A DNA stretch of 64,000 bases from Persicitalea sp964500445 (GCA_964500445.1 CAZCOG010000002.1:186001-250000); one strand, 5' to 3'. Positions 37,022 to 44,985 are shown, numbered from the stretch's first letter. A program made the numbers and translations. Notes: a model not told the origin generated them from the letters alone.

Positions 37022-37413
37022 AACTTCCCGCCCTCAATGACGGGCAAATGTCCGGTCGGCTGATTGTATAAATACGTCCAGCAGGCCAATTGCTGACCGT
37101 CAGTCAGCTTTACAGGTACTTCTCGCCGGAGGTATAGGCTGGCCGTTTCGTCGACCAGCACGTCTTCGTATTCATCCAGTTCAGGAATGAGTTTTTCAAA
37201 ATCGAAAAGCCGATACACCTCTCCCCAAACGAGCGATTTCTCCTCCGGTAAGTACAGCGCACCGGGGTACCAATCCACCAGATAGAGCTTTCCGGTAAAG
37301 TGTCCTTTCTCCACAAATTCACTTCCGGCCCGTAATGTCTGGGAGAAGGGATTTTCGTGGCCTCTCATCAGGGTGCCATACACGAACAAATAGCGGTTTC
37401 TATCGTCATTCAT
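37015..37413 (-). CDS. Gamma-glutamylcyclotransferase-like (AIG2/GGCT) protein
   Basis: A 132-residue beta-barrel protein. FVYGTLMRGHEN near the N terminus is the substrate-loop signature of the family, and LIPELDEYED holds the expected catalytic glutamate. The family cleaves gamma-glutamyl amines or peptides to 5-oxoproline; the substrate is not evident. It overlaps the lipoprotein esterase stop by 4 nt, so the two are co-transcribed. Confidence 0.88.
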   Translation of the reverse strand: MNDDRNRYLFVYGTLMRGHENPFSQTLRAGSEFVEKGHFTGKLYLVDWYPGALYLPEEKSLVWGEVYRLFDFEKLIPELDEYEDVLVDETASLYLRREVPVKLTDGQQLACWTYLYNQPTGHLPVIEGGKFY

Positions 37414-38279
37414 TCCTGCTCCTTTTCTCCTCTTTCAACAAACTTCACAATCTCCGGAAAATGCCTGTTCCAGGGAAAGAAAAACTGCACGATCATCGGC
37501 ACGTGCTTCTTGCCTTCGAGTACTTTATAGCGTGGATTGGGAACGAATTTCCGGTAATCGCCCATAAAAGCCTCGGTACTTTTCTCGATTGAATCGTACG
37601 TTTCACCCCCCCGGTAGATCAGCATCGGCGGCATATTTTCCCGTAGAAAGTATCTGGGCGAGGCTTCTTTCCAAATCTTGGGATCGTTGGTAAACGTCTT
37701 GATGTAGGTATTGTCGGCGTCGTACTTCTTTTCCAAGAGGTAGTTGTACATGTCCAGCCCGGCGGCGTCGATAAGTATCAGGCCGGTCGTAAGATTATTC
37801 ATCGAAAGGGCTTCAAAGTACTTATCATCCAGCCCGATGAGTGCCGCCAGATGTCCGCCTGCCGAATGGCCTGACAAAAACAGCCGACTCGTGTCACCGC
37901 CGTACTTTCCAATATTTTCCACCGTCCACTGCACCGCTTTGGCCGAAGCTTTCGCCATGTCGTCGTAATTCGCCGCCGGACTCAGGGGGTAGTCGATGAT
38001 GACCGTGACGATACCCTTGCGCGCAAAATTCCGGCCCATGGGCCAGTACTGTGCCTTCTTGCCCGAATTCCAGTTGCCGCCATGAATGAACACCAGCACC
38101 GGGCGCGGCGATTTGACTTTGCGTGGCGCGTATACATCGAGCTGTTGCTCAGGAAATTGGGAAGTAGCGGATTGGTAGGTAATATTAGCGGTTTTCCTGA
38201 CGGCGCAGCTGGTAATCGAGAAAACCCAGCAAGTCAGGGCCGCGAAGCGGAAAAATAGGGTAGTTAGTTTGTTGATCAA
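37410..38279 (-). CDS. Lipoprotein alpha/beta hydrolase (esterase/lipase-like)
   Basis: A 289-residue hydrolase. The N terminus is a lipoprotein signal with lipobox ITSC (Cys25). The oxyanion motif is FIHGGNWNSG, the nucleophile is in SGHSAGGHLAA, and later Asp and His (KKHVPM) complete the triad. This fits the HGG-type carboxylesterase family. It is probably attached to the periplasmic face of a membrane. The substrate is unknown. The GGCT-like gene follows with a 4-nt overlap. Confidence 0.88.
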   Translation of the reverse strand: MINKLTTLFFRFAALTCWVFSITSCAVRKTANITYQSATSQFPEQQLDVYAPRKVKSPRPVLVFIHGGNWNSGKKAQYWPMGRNFARKGIVTVIIDYPLSPAANYDDMAKASAKAVQWTVENIGKYGGDTSRLFLSGHSAGGHLAALIGLDDKYFEALSMNNLTTGLILIDAAGLDMYNYLLEKKYDADNTYIKTFTNDPKIWKEASPRYFLRENMPPMLIYRGGETYDSIEKSTEAFMGDYRKFVPNPRYKVLEGKKHVPMIVQFFFPWNRHFPEIVKFVERGEKEQE

Positions 38280-38311
38280 AGGTTGGTGTGATTACTTATA
38301 CGATGAGAGTA

Positions 38312-38371
38312 CTAAATCTTGATAGCCAGCAATATATCAGAAATCAGTAAAGCTGAATCACGCTTAGACAT
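38312..38371 (-). pseudogene. Truncated HepT-like (HEPN, DUF86) toxin
   Basis: An ATG at 38371 overlaps the mntA stop by 8 nt and opens MSKRDSALLISDILLAIKI followed by TAG. This matches the first helix of DUF86/HepT toxins (MSKRDxxLxLxDILEAIxKI). The protein stops after 19 residues and nothing HEPN-like follows before the esterase start, so the catalytic R-x4-x-H part is lost. The assignment rests on 19 residues plus the classical position after an MNT gene. Confidence 0.6.
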
Positions 38372-38657
38372 CGATCAGGTCAGGTTCGATGGCGGCATAG
38401 TAAGCAGGTTTGATTCCATTTCGGGATACTAAATCGACGGGATGGTCAAGCAGCCCTTCCAGTTCGCGGGCTAGATCAAAAAACTGAAAGCCTATGGGTT
38501 GGCTAAACTCGACCAGCACGTCGATGTCACTGTCGGAATTAGCTTCGTTTCGGGCATACGAACCGAAAAGAGCCAACCTTTTGATGGGATAACGCTCCAA
38601 AAGGGCAGAACGCGAAGCAGAAAGTTTTTCTATGATTTGCTGCGGTTGGATGTTCAT
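38364..38657 (-). CDS. MNT-type nucleotidyltransferase, antitoxin MntA-like
   Basis: A 97-residue minimal nucleotidyltransferase. GSYARNEANSDSDIDVLV carries the GS-x10-D-x-D catalytic motif. In HEPN/MNT modules MntA AMPylates and so silences the HepT toxin. Start at ATG 38657 (MNIQPQQ) gives the usual length; starts at 38666 and 38699 are also in frame. Its partner just downstream is only a 19-codon stub, so this antitoxin seems to have outlived its toxin. Confidence 0.88.
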   Translation of the reverse strand: MNIQPQQIIEKLSASRSALLERYPIKRLALFGSYARNEANSDSDIDVLVEFSQPIGFQFFDLARELEGLLDHPVDLVSRNGIKPAYYAAIEPDLIDV

Positions 38658-38774
38658 TTCGCACATAGTTTTTTTCAAAAATAGGGAAATAAAAATCATT
38701 CCTCTCCCCCCGAACCATTCGGCCCAAAACCTTTGTTACGTCCGGTACGCTTTTTCCCAAACTCCCGCAAAAAC

Positions 38775-40799
38775 ATGTCCTTCGAACTGACTTCCGAATA
38801 CGTTCCCACCGGCGACCAGCCCCAGGCGATTGAACAATTGGTACAAGGCCTGCGCGACGGCGAACGTGCCCAAACGCTGCTCGGCGTAACGGGTTCCGGC
38901 AAGACCTTCACCGTCGCCAATGTCATTGCGCAGGTGAATCGTCCGACGCTGGTCCTGAGCCATAACAAAACCCTGGCCGCGCAACTTTACGGTGAATTCA
39001 AGCAGTTTTTTCCCAACAACGCCGTCGAGTACTTCATCAGCTACTATGACTACTACCAGCCCGAGGCGTTCATCGCGACTACGGGTACCTATATCGAGAA
39101 AGACCTGATGATCAATCAGGAAATCGATAAGCTTCGGTTATCGACGGTATCATCGTTGATGAGCGGGCGGCGCGATATTGTCGTCATTGCGTCAGTATCG
39201 TGCATCTATGGTGCGGGCAATCCCAACGAATACAAGAAAAGCATTCTGCGCGTGGGGGTAGGCCAGATCACGAGTCGTAATCAGTTTTTGTTCCGCCTAG
39301 TCGAAATCCTGTACAGCCGGACGGAAGTGGAGTTTTCGCGGGGTACTTTCCGGGTCAAAGGCGACACGGTGGATATTTATCCCGGCTACGCGGATTTTGC
39401 CTACCGCATTATCTTCTTCGGCGACGAAATAGAGGAAATCCAGCGCATTGAGCCCAATTCGGGCAAGAAAATTTCCAGTGAAAAGAAGATTGCCATTTTT
39501 CCCGCCAACCTTTTCGTCACGGGACGCGATGTACTGATGGATTCCATCAAACAAATTCAGGATGACCTTACGGCGCAAATCCGGTACTTTGCCGGGGAAG
39601 GCCGCCTGCTGGAAGCCGAGCGCATCAAGGAACGCACCGAGTTTGACATGGAAATGATGCGCGAACTGGGGTATTGCTCGGGCATCGAGAACTACTCGCG
39701 GTACTTTGACCGCCGCCTGCCCGGTCAGCGGCCCTTCTGTTTGCTGGATTATTTCCCCGAGGATTTTCTGATGGTGGTGGACGAAAGCCACGTGACCATG
39801 CCGCAGATCAGGGCGATGTGGGGCGGCGACCGCTCCCGCAAAGAATCGCTGGTGGAATACGGTTTCCGGCTGCCCTCGGCGATGGACAACCGCCCGTTGA
39901 CTTTCCAGGAATTCGAAGACCTTACGCCCCAAACCCTTTTCGTGAGCGCGACGCCCGCCGACTACGAACTCCGCCAGACCGACGGGGTAGTCGTGGAGCA
40001 GATCATCCGCCCTACTGGACTCTTGGACCCCGAAATCGACGTGCGGCCCAGCCTGAACCAGATCGACGACCTGCTCTCTGAAATCGACATTCGCGTCAAG
40101 CGCGGCGAGCGGGTGCTGGTCACGACACTTACCAAGCGCATGGCCGAGGAAATGAGCAAGTACCTCGACCGCGTTGGCGTGAAGGGTGGGTACATTCACT
40201 CCGAGGTCAAGACGCTCGACCGCGTAGAAATTCTGCGCGAACTGCGGCTAGGGGTATTCGATGTACTAGTCGGCGTAAACTTGTTGCGCGAAGGACTTGA
40301 CCTGCCCGAGGTATCGCTGGTGGCGATTATGGACGCCGATAAGGAAGGTTTCCTGCGCGATATCCGCTCGCTGATTCAGACGATTGGCCGTGCCGCCCGG
40401 AACGAAAATGGCAAGGTACTGATGTACGCCGACCGCATCACGGGTAGTATGCGCTCAGCCATCGACGAAACCAACCGCCGCCGCGCCATTCAGATGGCCT
40501 ACAATGAGGAGCACGGCATCACGCCGAAGACGATCCTGAAATCGAAAGAGGCGATCATGGAGCAAACCGCCGTCGCCGACTCTAAGGTGAAGAAAATGTA
40601 CGTCGAGCCCGACGAAATCCGTATCGCCGCCGACCCCGTGGTGCAGTACATGGGCAAGGGCGACCTTCAAAAACTCATTTCCGAAACCCAACGCAAAATG
40701 GAAGCCGCTGCAAAGGATCTGGACTTCTTGGAGGCGGCGAGGTACCGCGATGAGTTGGTGCAGTTGAAGGAGCGGTTGAAGGCGGAGAAAGCAGGGTAA
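38775..40799 (+). CDS. uvrB: Excinuclease ABC subunit B
   Basis: A 674-residue nucleotide excision repair helicase. Walker A GVTGSGKT, the beta-hairpin region YYDYYQPEAFIATTGTYIEKD, DESH, helicase motif VI (QTIGRAARN) and a C-terminal UVR motif (DLDFLEAARYRDELVQLKE) are all present. Start at ATG 38775 (MSFELTSEY). The last 190 nt occur a second time 997 nt downstream (41602-41784) at about 90% identity, so this 3' end may have arrived with the xisHI insertion. Confidence 0.97.
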   Translation: MSFELTSEYVPTGDQPQAIEQLVQGLRDGERAQTLLGVTGSGKTFTVANVIAQVNRPTLVLSHNKTLAAQLYGEFKQFFPNNAVEYFISYYDYYQPEAFIATTGTYIEKDLMINQEIDKLRLSTVSSLMSGRRDIVVIASVSCIYGAGNPNEYKKSILRVGVGQITSRNQFLFRLVEILYSRTEVEFSRGTFRVKGDTVDIYPGYADFAYRIIFFGDEIEEIQRIEPNSGKKISSEKKIAIFPANLFVTGRDVLMDSIKQIQDDLTAQIRYFAGEGRLLEAERIKERTEFDMEMMRELGYCSGIENYSRYFDRRLPGQRPFCLLDYFPEDFLMVVDESHVTMPQIRAMWGGDRSRKESLVEYGFRLPSAMDNRPLTFQEFEDLTPQTLFVSATPADYELRQTDGVVVEQIIRPTGLLDPEIDVRPSLNQIDDLLSEIDIRVKRGERVLVTTLTKRMAEEMSKYLDRVGVKGGYIHSEVKTLDRVEILRELRLGVFDVLVGVNLLREGLDLPEVSLVAIMDADKEGFLRDIRSLIQTIGRAARNENGKVLMYADRITGSMRSAIDETNRRRAIQMAYNEEHGITPKTILKSKEAIMEQTAVADSKVKKMYVEPDEIRIAADPVVQYMGKGDLQKLISETQRKMEAAAKDLDFLEAARYRDELVQLKERLKAEKAG

Positions 40800-40803
40800 A
40801 TCT

Positions 40804-40837
40804 AACTTCCCGAAAGTTTTAAAACTTTCGGGAAGTT
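40804..40837. repeat. 34-nt perfect palindrome after uvrB
   Basis: AACTTCCCGAAAGTTTT followed at once by its exact complement, starting 5 nt after the uvrB stop. It lacks a T run. It could be a terminator-like hairpin or a dispersed palindromic repeat marking the insertion boundary. Confidence 0.75.
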
Positions 40838-40882
40838 GCGCCGGAAAAAGTATATCTTGTAGGAAATAGTATTACTGTTACC

Positions 40883-41298
40883 ATGCCCGCCAAAGATTTC
40901 GTCCATGATTTGTCAAAAATGCGCTTCTTAATGACGGCTGGGAGATTACGCATGATCCCTATTTCCTACCCGTCGGGAAAGAGCGTAGCTATGTGGGTTT
41001 GGCGGCGAAGAAGATTCTTATCGCAGAAAAGGACGCCCACAAAATTGCGGTGGAGATCAAATCGTTCGGCGGCAAGTCCGATTTAGTGGCCTTCCGCGAG
41101 GCGCTGGGCTAATATCTTTTTTATAAGGCAGTCTTGAAGGATTTCAAAGCGGACCGCCAGTTATTTTTGGCGGTAGGAAAACAAATCTTTGAAGACTTTT
41201 TTGAGGAAACCGCTATCCGTAAAATATGGGAGTTGTACCAGGTTCAAATCATTGTTTTTGACGAAAGAACTGAAAAAATACTGAAATGGATAATCTAA
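40883..41298 (+). pseudogene. xisH: Broken xisH
   Basis: ATG 40883 opens MPAKDFVHD, then the frame is lost. Adding one T at 40909-40912 restores FVKNALLNDGWEITHDPYFL and the nuclease-like core HKIAVEIKSFGGKSDLVAFR. A second lesion is TAA at 41110-41112 where GQY would need CAA. After it the frame continues correctly to KILKWII and a stop at 41296-41298, overlapping xisI by 13 nt. The repaired protein would have the normal XisH length. XisH is named from the cyanobacterial fdxN-element excision factors. Its E-x-K fold suggests a PD-(D/E)xK nuclease, and it is probably inactive here. Confidence 0.85.
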
Positions 41299-41603
41299 AA
41301 ATAGTAGCCGAGTACATGAAGGAAGTGGCCACCTATGCCCCCGAGGAGCAAGGTCAACTCATCCATGATCCCCACAAGAATCACTTCCTGATTTATAGTA
41401 TTCATTGGCATGACGACAAGCGGCAGTACGGCTGCTACCTTCACATCGAAGTAAAGCCAGATGGCAAGGTATGGATTCAACACGACGGTACCGACCTTGC
41501 CGTAGCCGATGCCTTGGTCAAGCGGGGCATTCCCAGAGATCAAATCGTATTAGGCTTCCGATCTCCTTTTTATCGCAAAATGAGCGATTTTGCCGAAGCT
41601 TGA
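41286..41603 (+). CDS. xisI: XisI family protein
   Basis: A 105-residue protein matching XisI: YMKEVATYAP, the middle segment HIEVKPDGKVWIQHDGTDLA and the end GIPRDQIVLGFRSPF. XisI always pairs with XisH, and the pair behaves in distribution like a toxin-antitoxin or defence module; the fdxN excision function is known only in cyanobacteria. Here XisI is intact while XisH is broken. The last codons touch the second copy of the uvrB 3' end. Confidence 0.88.
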   Translation: MDNLKIVAEYMKEVATYAPEEQGQLIHDPHKNHFLIYSIHWHDDKRQYGCYLHIEVKPDGKVWIQHDGTDLAVADALVKRGIPRDQIVLGFRSPFYRKMSDFAEA

Positions 41604-41784
41604 ACCCGATGAAATCCGCATCGCCGCCGACCCCGTGGTGCAGTACATGGGTAAGGGCGACCTTCAAAAGCTTATCTCCGAAACCCAACGCAAAATGAAA
41701 GCCGCCGCCAAGGATCTGGACTTTCTGGAAGCGGCAAGGTACCGGGATGAGTTAGTGCAGTCGAAGGGTGAGAAGGTGGGGTAG
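41602..41784 (+). pseudogene. Second copy of the uvrB 3' end
   Basis: Positions 41602-41767 match uvrB 40605-40770 with 17 differences in 166 nt; 15 are synonymous (the exceptions are E to K and L to S). After that the copy differs and ends at TAG 41782-41784. No promoter or start belongs to it. The synonymous pattern means it evolved as part of a working uvrB, not as a decaying duplicate. Confidence 0.85.
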
Positions 41785-42039
41785 ATGAATGAAGTACTTG
41801 CGGTAGAGAACGCTGTAAATCAGGAATTTTGTTTAATTTTCATTTATAAAGAAGGCTCATCACGATTTTTGATCGGAATATTATCATTTCGCTTAATGAT
41901 GCCGATCCGCGCACCAGCTTTTCTTTTGGCGCAGATTGCATTGTAAACGCGAGGTGATACAACCCCTATTTCAAATCAGGGTTAGCGAGGATTAGAAGAC
42001 TATTAAATTAATCAATAAACTATTTAGTAGATTTAGAAT

Positions 42040-43140
42040 ATGAGCTTAGAACAGGAAATTATTGATAGACGTAGTGAAATTAGGACTGATGATCTTTCAA
42101 TGTCAATTGGAGAATGGCAAAGTTTGTATGAGAATAAAGAAATCGATATCCACCCAGAATTTCAGAGATTCTACCGATGGTCACCTAATCAGAAGAGTAA
42201 TCTTATAGAGTCGATATTACTCGGAATACCTATTCCGCCCATTTTTGTCAGTCAAAGGAAGGATGGGATTTGGGATGTAGTCGATGGGCTGCAACGACTT
42301 TCAACTCTATATGAATTTTTTGGTATTCTTAAGGATGAAGATGGAAATGTTAAGCCGCCTTTAGTATTAGAAAAAACAAAATACTTACCATCACTTGAAG
42401 GTAAAAAATGGAATGATGATGAAAGCCCATCTGATTCATTTGATCAAGAACAGAGACTTTTAATAAAAAGATCAAAACTCAGCGTTAGTATCATTCTAAG
42501 AGAAAGTGATGAGAAAGCAAAATTCGAACTATTTCAACGGCTCAATACTGGTGGCTCAGACCTCACTCCGCAAGAAGTGAGGAATTGCATTCTTGTTATG
42601 ATTAATAAAGACTCGTTCTTATGGCTCAAGGCCCTATCTGAATATACTAATTTTCAAGCAGCCATCTCCCTGAGTGATAGAAACACAAATGAACAATATG
42701 ATATTGAGTTAGCACTCAGGTTTCTCATATTTTCAACATTAGATTTGGATAAATTCGACCGTTCAAAGGATGTTGGTCAATTTATAACTGAGAGAATGAT
42801 TGCACTATTTACAGATGGTTTCGATAAGGTAGAAGCAGAAGCAAGGTTCAAAAATACTTTTGATCATATTATAAATTCGATAGGCGAAAACTCTTTTAGA
42901 AGATATGTAAATGGTGTATACAAAGGAGGTTTCTTACTTACTCCATACGAAGTGATTTCTTTTGGAGTAGGATTCAATTATCCTATCTTGCCTTCTTATA
43001 CTGAAACAGCCCAGATAGCTAAGGATTTATTCGATGATCCAATTTATCAACAATGGTCAGGTTCTGGAATAAGGGCAAATTCTAGATTACCCCACTTACT
43101 TCCTCTGGGAAGAGAAATGTTTAGTAATAATGAGAATTAG
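42040..43140 (+). CDS. DUF262 domain protein
   Basis: A 366-residue protein with the DUF262 (ParB/GmrS-like) N-terminal domain: HPEFQRFYRWSPNQKSNLIES at about 38-58, IPIPPIFVS, and DGLQRLST at 82-89, the motif linked to nucleotide hydrolysis in this family. The C-terminal half is helical and lacks the DUF1524 HNH nuclease of GmrSD, so any effector must be separate. The gene is AT-rich (bases 42121-42180 are 37% G+C) beside GC-rich uvrB. It overlaps the HEPN gene by 11 nt. Probable sensor or regulator of a two-gene defence system. Confidence 0.88.
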   Translation: MSLEQEIIDRRSEIRTDDLSMSIGEWQSLYENKEIDIHPEFQRFYRWSPNQKSNLIESILLGIPIPPIFVSQRKDGIWDVVDGLQRLSTLYEFFGILKDEDGNVKPPLVLEKTKYLPSLEGKKWNDDESPSDSFDQEQRLLIKRSKLSVSIILRESDEKAKFELFQRLNTGGSDLTPQEVRNCILVMINKDSFLWLKALSEYTNFQAAISLSDRNTNEQYDIELALRFLIFSTLDLDKFDRSKDVGQFITERMIALFTDGFDKVEAEARFKNTFDHIINSIGENSFRRYVNGVYKGGFLLTPYEVISFGVGFNYPILPSYTETAQIAKDLFDDPIYQQWSGSGIRANSRLPHLLPLGREMFSNNEN

Positions 43141-43774
43141 AACACTAGATGACCTAAGTAATAATCTTTCGAGTGATCTTGCTTGGAGAAAAAAAGAACT
43201 ATCTGAGATAAAGTATTTGGTTGAATCAGCTATGATTCCTAAGCATAGAAAAAACGTAATAATAAGGTCATCAATCGCAATGATTTACGCTCATTGGGAA
43301 GGATTTTTAAAAATTGCAGGTAGGTACTATTTAGAATATGTTTATTTTCAAAAGATAAAAAATTCAGAATTGACAAAAAATTTTCAAATAATTTCTCTCG
43401 CTAACTCAACGAAATTACTTGAAAGTTCAAAGAAATATTCTACTTATGAGTCTGTAATTAATTTTTTTGAAGAAAAATTAGATAGCATTGCATCAATTCC
43501 TTACAAGTCTGTAATTGATACTGAATCAAACCTTTCATCAACAGTACTGAAAGAAATAATTTGGTGTTTAAACTTATCATACGAATCTTTTGAAATTAAG
43601 GAAAAGCTTATTGATGAAAAACTGCTAGCGAAGCGAAACCATATAGCTCATGGTGAGTATTTAGAAATTCAAGCCACGGATGTGGTTGAATTGAGAAATT
43701 CAATCTTGGCACTCATGATAGAATTTAAAAATCAGATTGAGAACTCAGCGTTGACTAGAAAATTTATTAAATAA
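43130..43774 (+). CDS. HEPN domain protein of the MAE_28990/MAE_18760 type
   Basis: A 214-residue helical protein. It matches the MAE_28990-type HEPN family: SSIAMIYAHWEGFLKIAGRYYLEY in the middle region (quoted in part: MIYAHWEGF at 51-59) and the nuclease motif RNHIAHGE, with R169 and H174 in R-x4-H spacing. HEPN proteins with this motif are metal-independent RNases. Overlap with DUF262 shows co-translation. The stretch is very AT-rich (bases 43381-43440 are 27% G+C), which signals recent transfer. No lesion is seen, so this may be the one active toxin-like effector in the cluster. Confidence 0.85.
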   Translation: MRIRTLDDLSNNLSSDLAWRKKELSEIKYLVESAMIPKHRKNVIIRSSIAMIYAHWEGFLKIAGRYYLEYVYFQKIKNSELTKNFQIISLANSTKLLESSKKYSTYESVINFFEEKLDSIASIPYKSVIDTESNLSSTVLKEIIWCLNLSYESFEIKEKLIDEKLLAKRNHIAHGEYLEIQATDVVELRNSILALMIEFKNQIENSALTRKFIK

Positions 43775-43909
43775 ATGCTGATTCTTAACAGTTTGCGGTA
43801 GTCTTTCGCGCGCGTTGTGCGGAGTCTGCAATACTGCGCACTAAAGATAGAAGGCCGTTTTTAACGGCCCGAAGCTCAATGTTTCTTCACAAAAAACACA
43901 GAAAATGCC

Positions 43910-44131
43910 ATGTTAGACCGTATTACCATTGATTCCACTATTTGCCACGGTAGGCCCTGCATCAGGAATATGCGATGGCCCGTGGAGGTAGTTTTGGATA
44001 TGCTAGGAGCCAAAATGAGCATCGATGAAATTCTGCAAGACCACCCTGAATTAGAAAAAGAGGACATCCTGGCTTGTTTGCAATTTGCCAGCAAGTCTAT
44101 TTCGGGACGGTCGATTCCGGTAGTCGCGTGA
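43910..44131 (+). CDS. DUF433 family antitoxin-like protein
   Basis: A 73-residue protein matching DUF433: ITIDSTICHGRPCIRNMRWP and a C-terminal helix-turn-helix-like part (MSIDEILQDHPELEKEDILACLQFA). DUF433 proteins are VapB-like antitoxins that usually precede a DUF5615 PIN-like toxin. Here only a stub of that toxin follows. A GGCCGTT/AACGGCC hairpin lies upstream at 43853-43869. Confidence 0.88.
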   Translation: MLDRITIDSTICHGRPCIRNMRWPVEVVLDMLGAKMSIDEILQDHPELEKEDILACLQFASKSISGRSIPVVA

Positions 44132-44172
44132 AGCTACTATGTGATGTTCATATCTCTCTGGCCTTACCATGA
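44128..44172 (+). pseudogene. Truncated DUF5615 PIN-like toxin
   Basis: GTG at 44128 overlaps the DUF433 stop by 4 nt (GTGA) and opens VKLLCDVHISLALP, then TGA. The start of DUF5615 proteins looks the same (MK-x-L-x-D-x-x-I/L, with the first PIN aspartate). Nothing of the remaining 90-100 residues is found before the DUF1080 gene. Confidence 0.55.
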
Positions 44173-44238
44173 TTAATGGGTAGTATTTCAGAAACAACCC
44201 CTTAAAGGTACTACTCACCTTACAATCCAGAATAAAGC

Positions 44239-44985
44239 ATGAAGAACCAGTTGAAGTACCTTTTCACCATTTTGGGAATAGCCACGTATCTGTTAGCCTC
44301 GTGTGATAGTAAAGATAAAAAAGATACAGAGGACATACCTAATCAACTAACGTCCCAGGAGAAGGAAGATGGCTGGCAATTGCTTTTTGATGGTACTTCC
44401 CTGAAAGGCTGGCATCTGTACAATCAGGGTGAAGTACCTTCCGCCTGGACGGTGCAAAACGGCGAACTGTATTGCCAACCTATTTTTGACACGACTGCGC
44501 ATGGTGACTTAGTATCGGACCAGGTGTTTAAGAATTACGAACTTGCCTTCGAGTGGAAAATATCCGAAGGAGGCAACAGCGGGGTTTTTATCAATGTGCT
44601 TGAACAGAAAGACATGCCAACGACCTGGTCGTCCGGCCCTGAGTACCAGTTGCTGGATAAAGCCCACCCGGACTATGAGATGAGTCCCGCCAAACGGCCG
44701 GGTACTTTATTTAATTTTTATCCCCCCATCAATCAAGTCGAGCCCAAGCCTGCCGGTGAATGGAATCAGTCCCGTATCAAACAAGTTGACGGGAAAGTTG
44801 AATTTTATCTGAATGGAGTTTTGACGGCGCAGGAAGACTTGACTTCCGACCACTGGAAAGAGGCGGTGGCCAACAGCGGATTCAAAACGTTTCCTGAGTT
44901 TGGCAAGCACACGGAGGGACACATCGCATTACAGGATTGGTCCAAAGGGATTTCATTCCGAAACCTGAAAATCAAAACACTGTGA
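44239..44985 (+). CDS. DUF1080 (3-keto-disaccharide hydrolase-like) lipoprotein
   Basis: A 248-residue lipoprotein: signal with lipobox LASC (Cys22), then an acidic linker, then the DUF1080 concanavalin-like beta-sandwich (LLFDGTSLKGWHLYNQG, FEWKISEGGNSGVFINV, GHIALQDWSKG). Members include 3-keto-glycoside hydrolases, and many are of unknown substrate. It probably acts in the periplasm or at the surface on sugars. It stands alone with 250 nt on its right side. Confidence 0.9.
   Translation: MKNQLKYLFTILGIATYLLASCDSKDKKDTEDIPNQLTSQEKEDGWQLLFDGTSLKGWHLYNQGEVPSAWTVQNGELYCQPIFDTTAHGDLVSDQVFKNYELAFEWKISEGGNSGVFINVLEQKDMPTTWSSGPEYQLLDKAHPDYEMSPAKRPGTLFNFYPPINQVEPKPAGEWNQSRIKQVDGKVEFYLNGVLTAQEDLTSDHWKEAVANSGFKTFPEFGKHTEGHIALQDWSKGISFRNLKIKTL

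Noticed and set aside
39297..40199. A 300-codon open frame opposite uvrB
   Set aside because: Antisense shadow of a conserved gene; histidine- and valine-rich composition typical of such shadows.
41590..41784. A 64-codon frame with ATG ending in the uvrB-like tail
   Set aside because: The ATG lies inside xisI in another frame; only the uvrB-homologous part is meaningful and it is a leftover 3' end.
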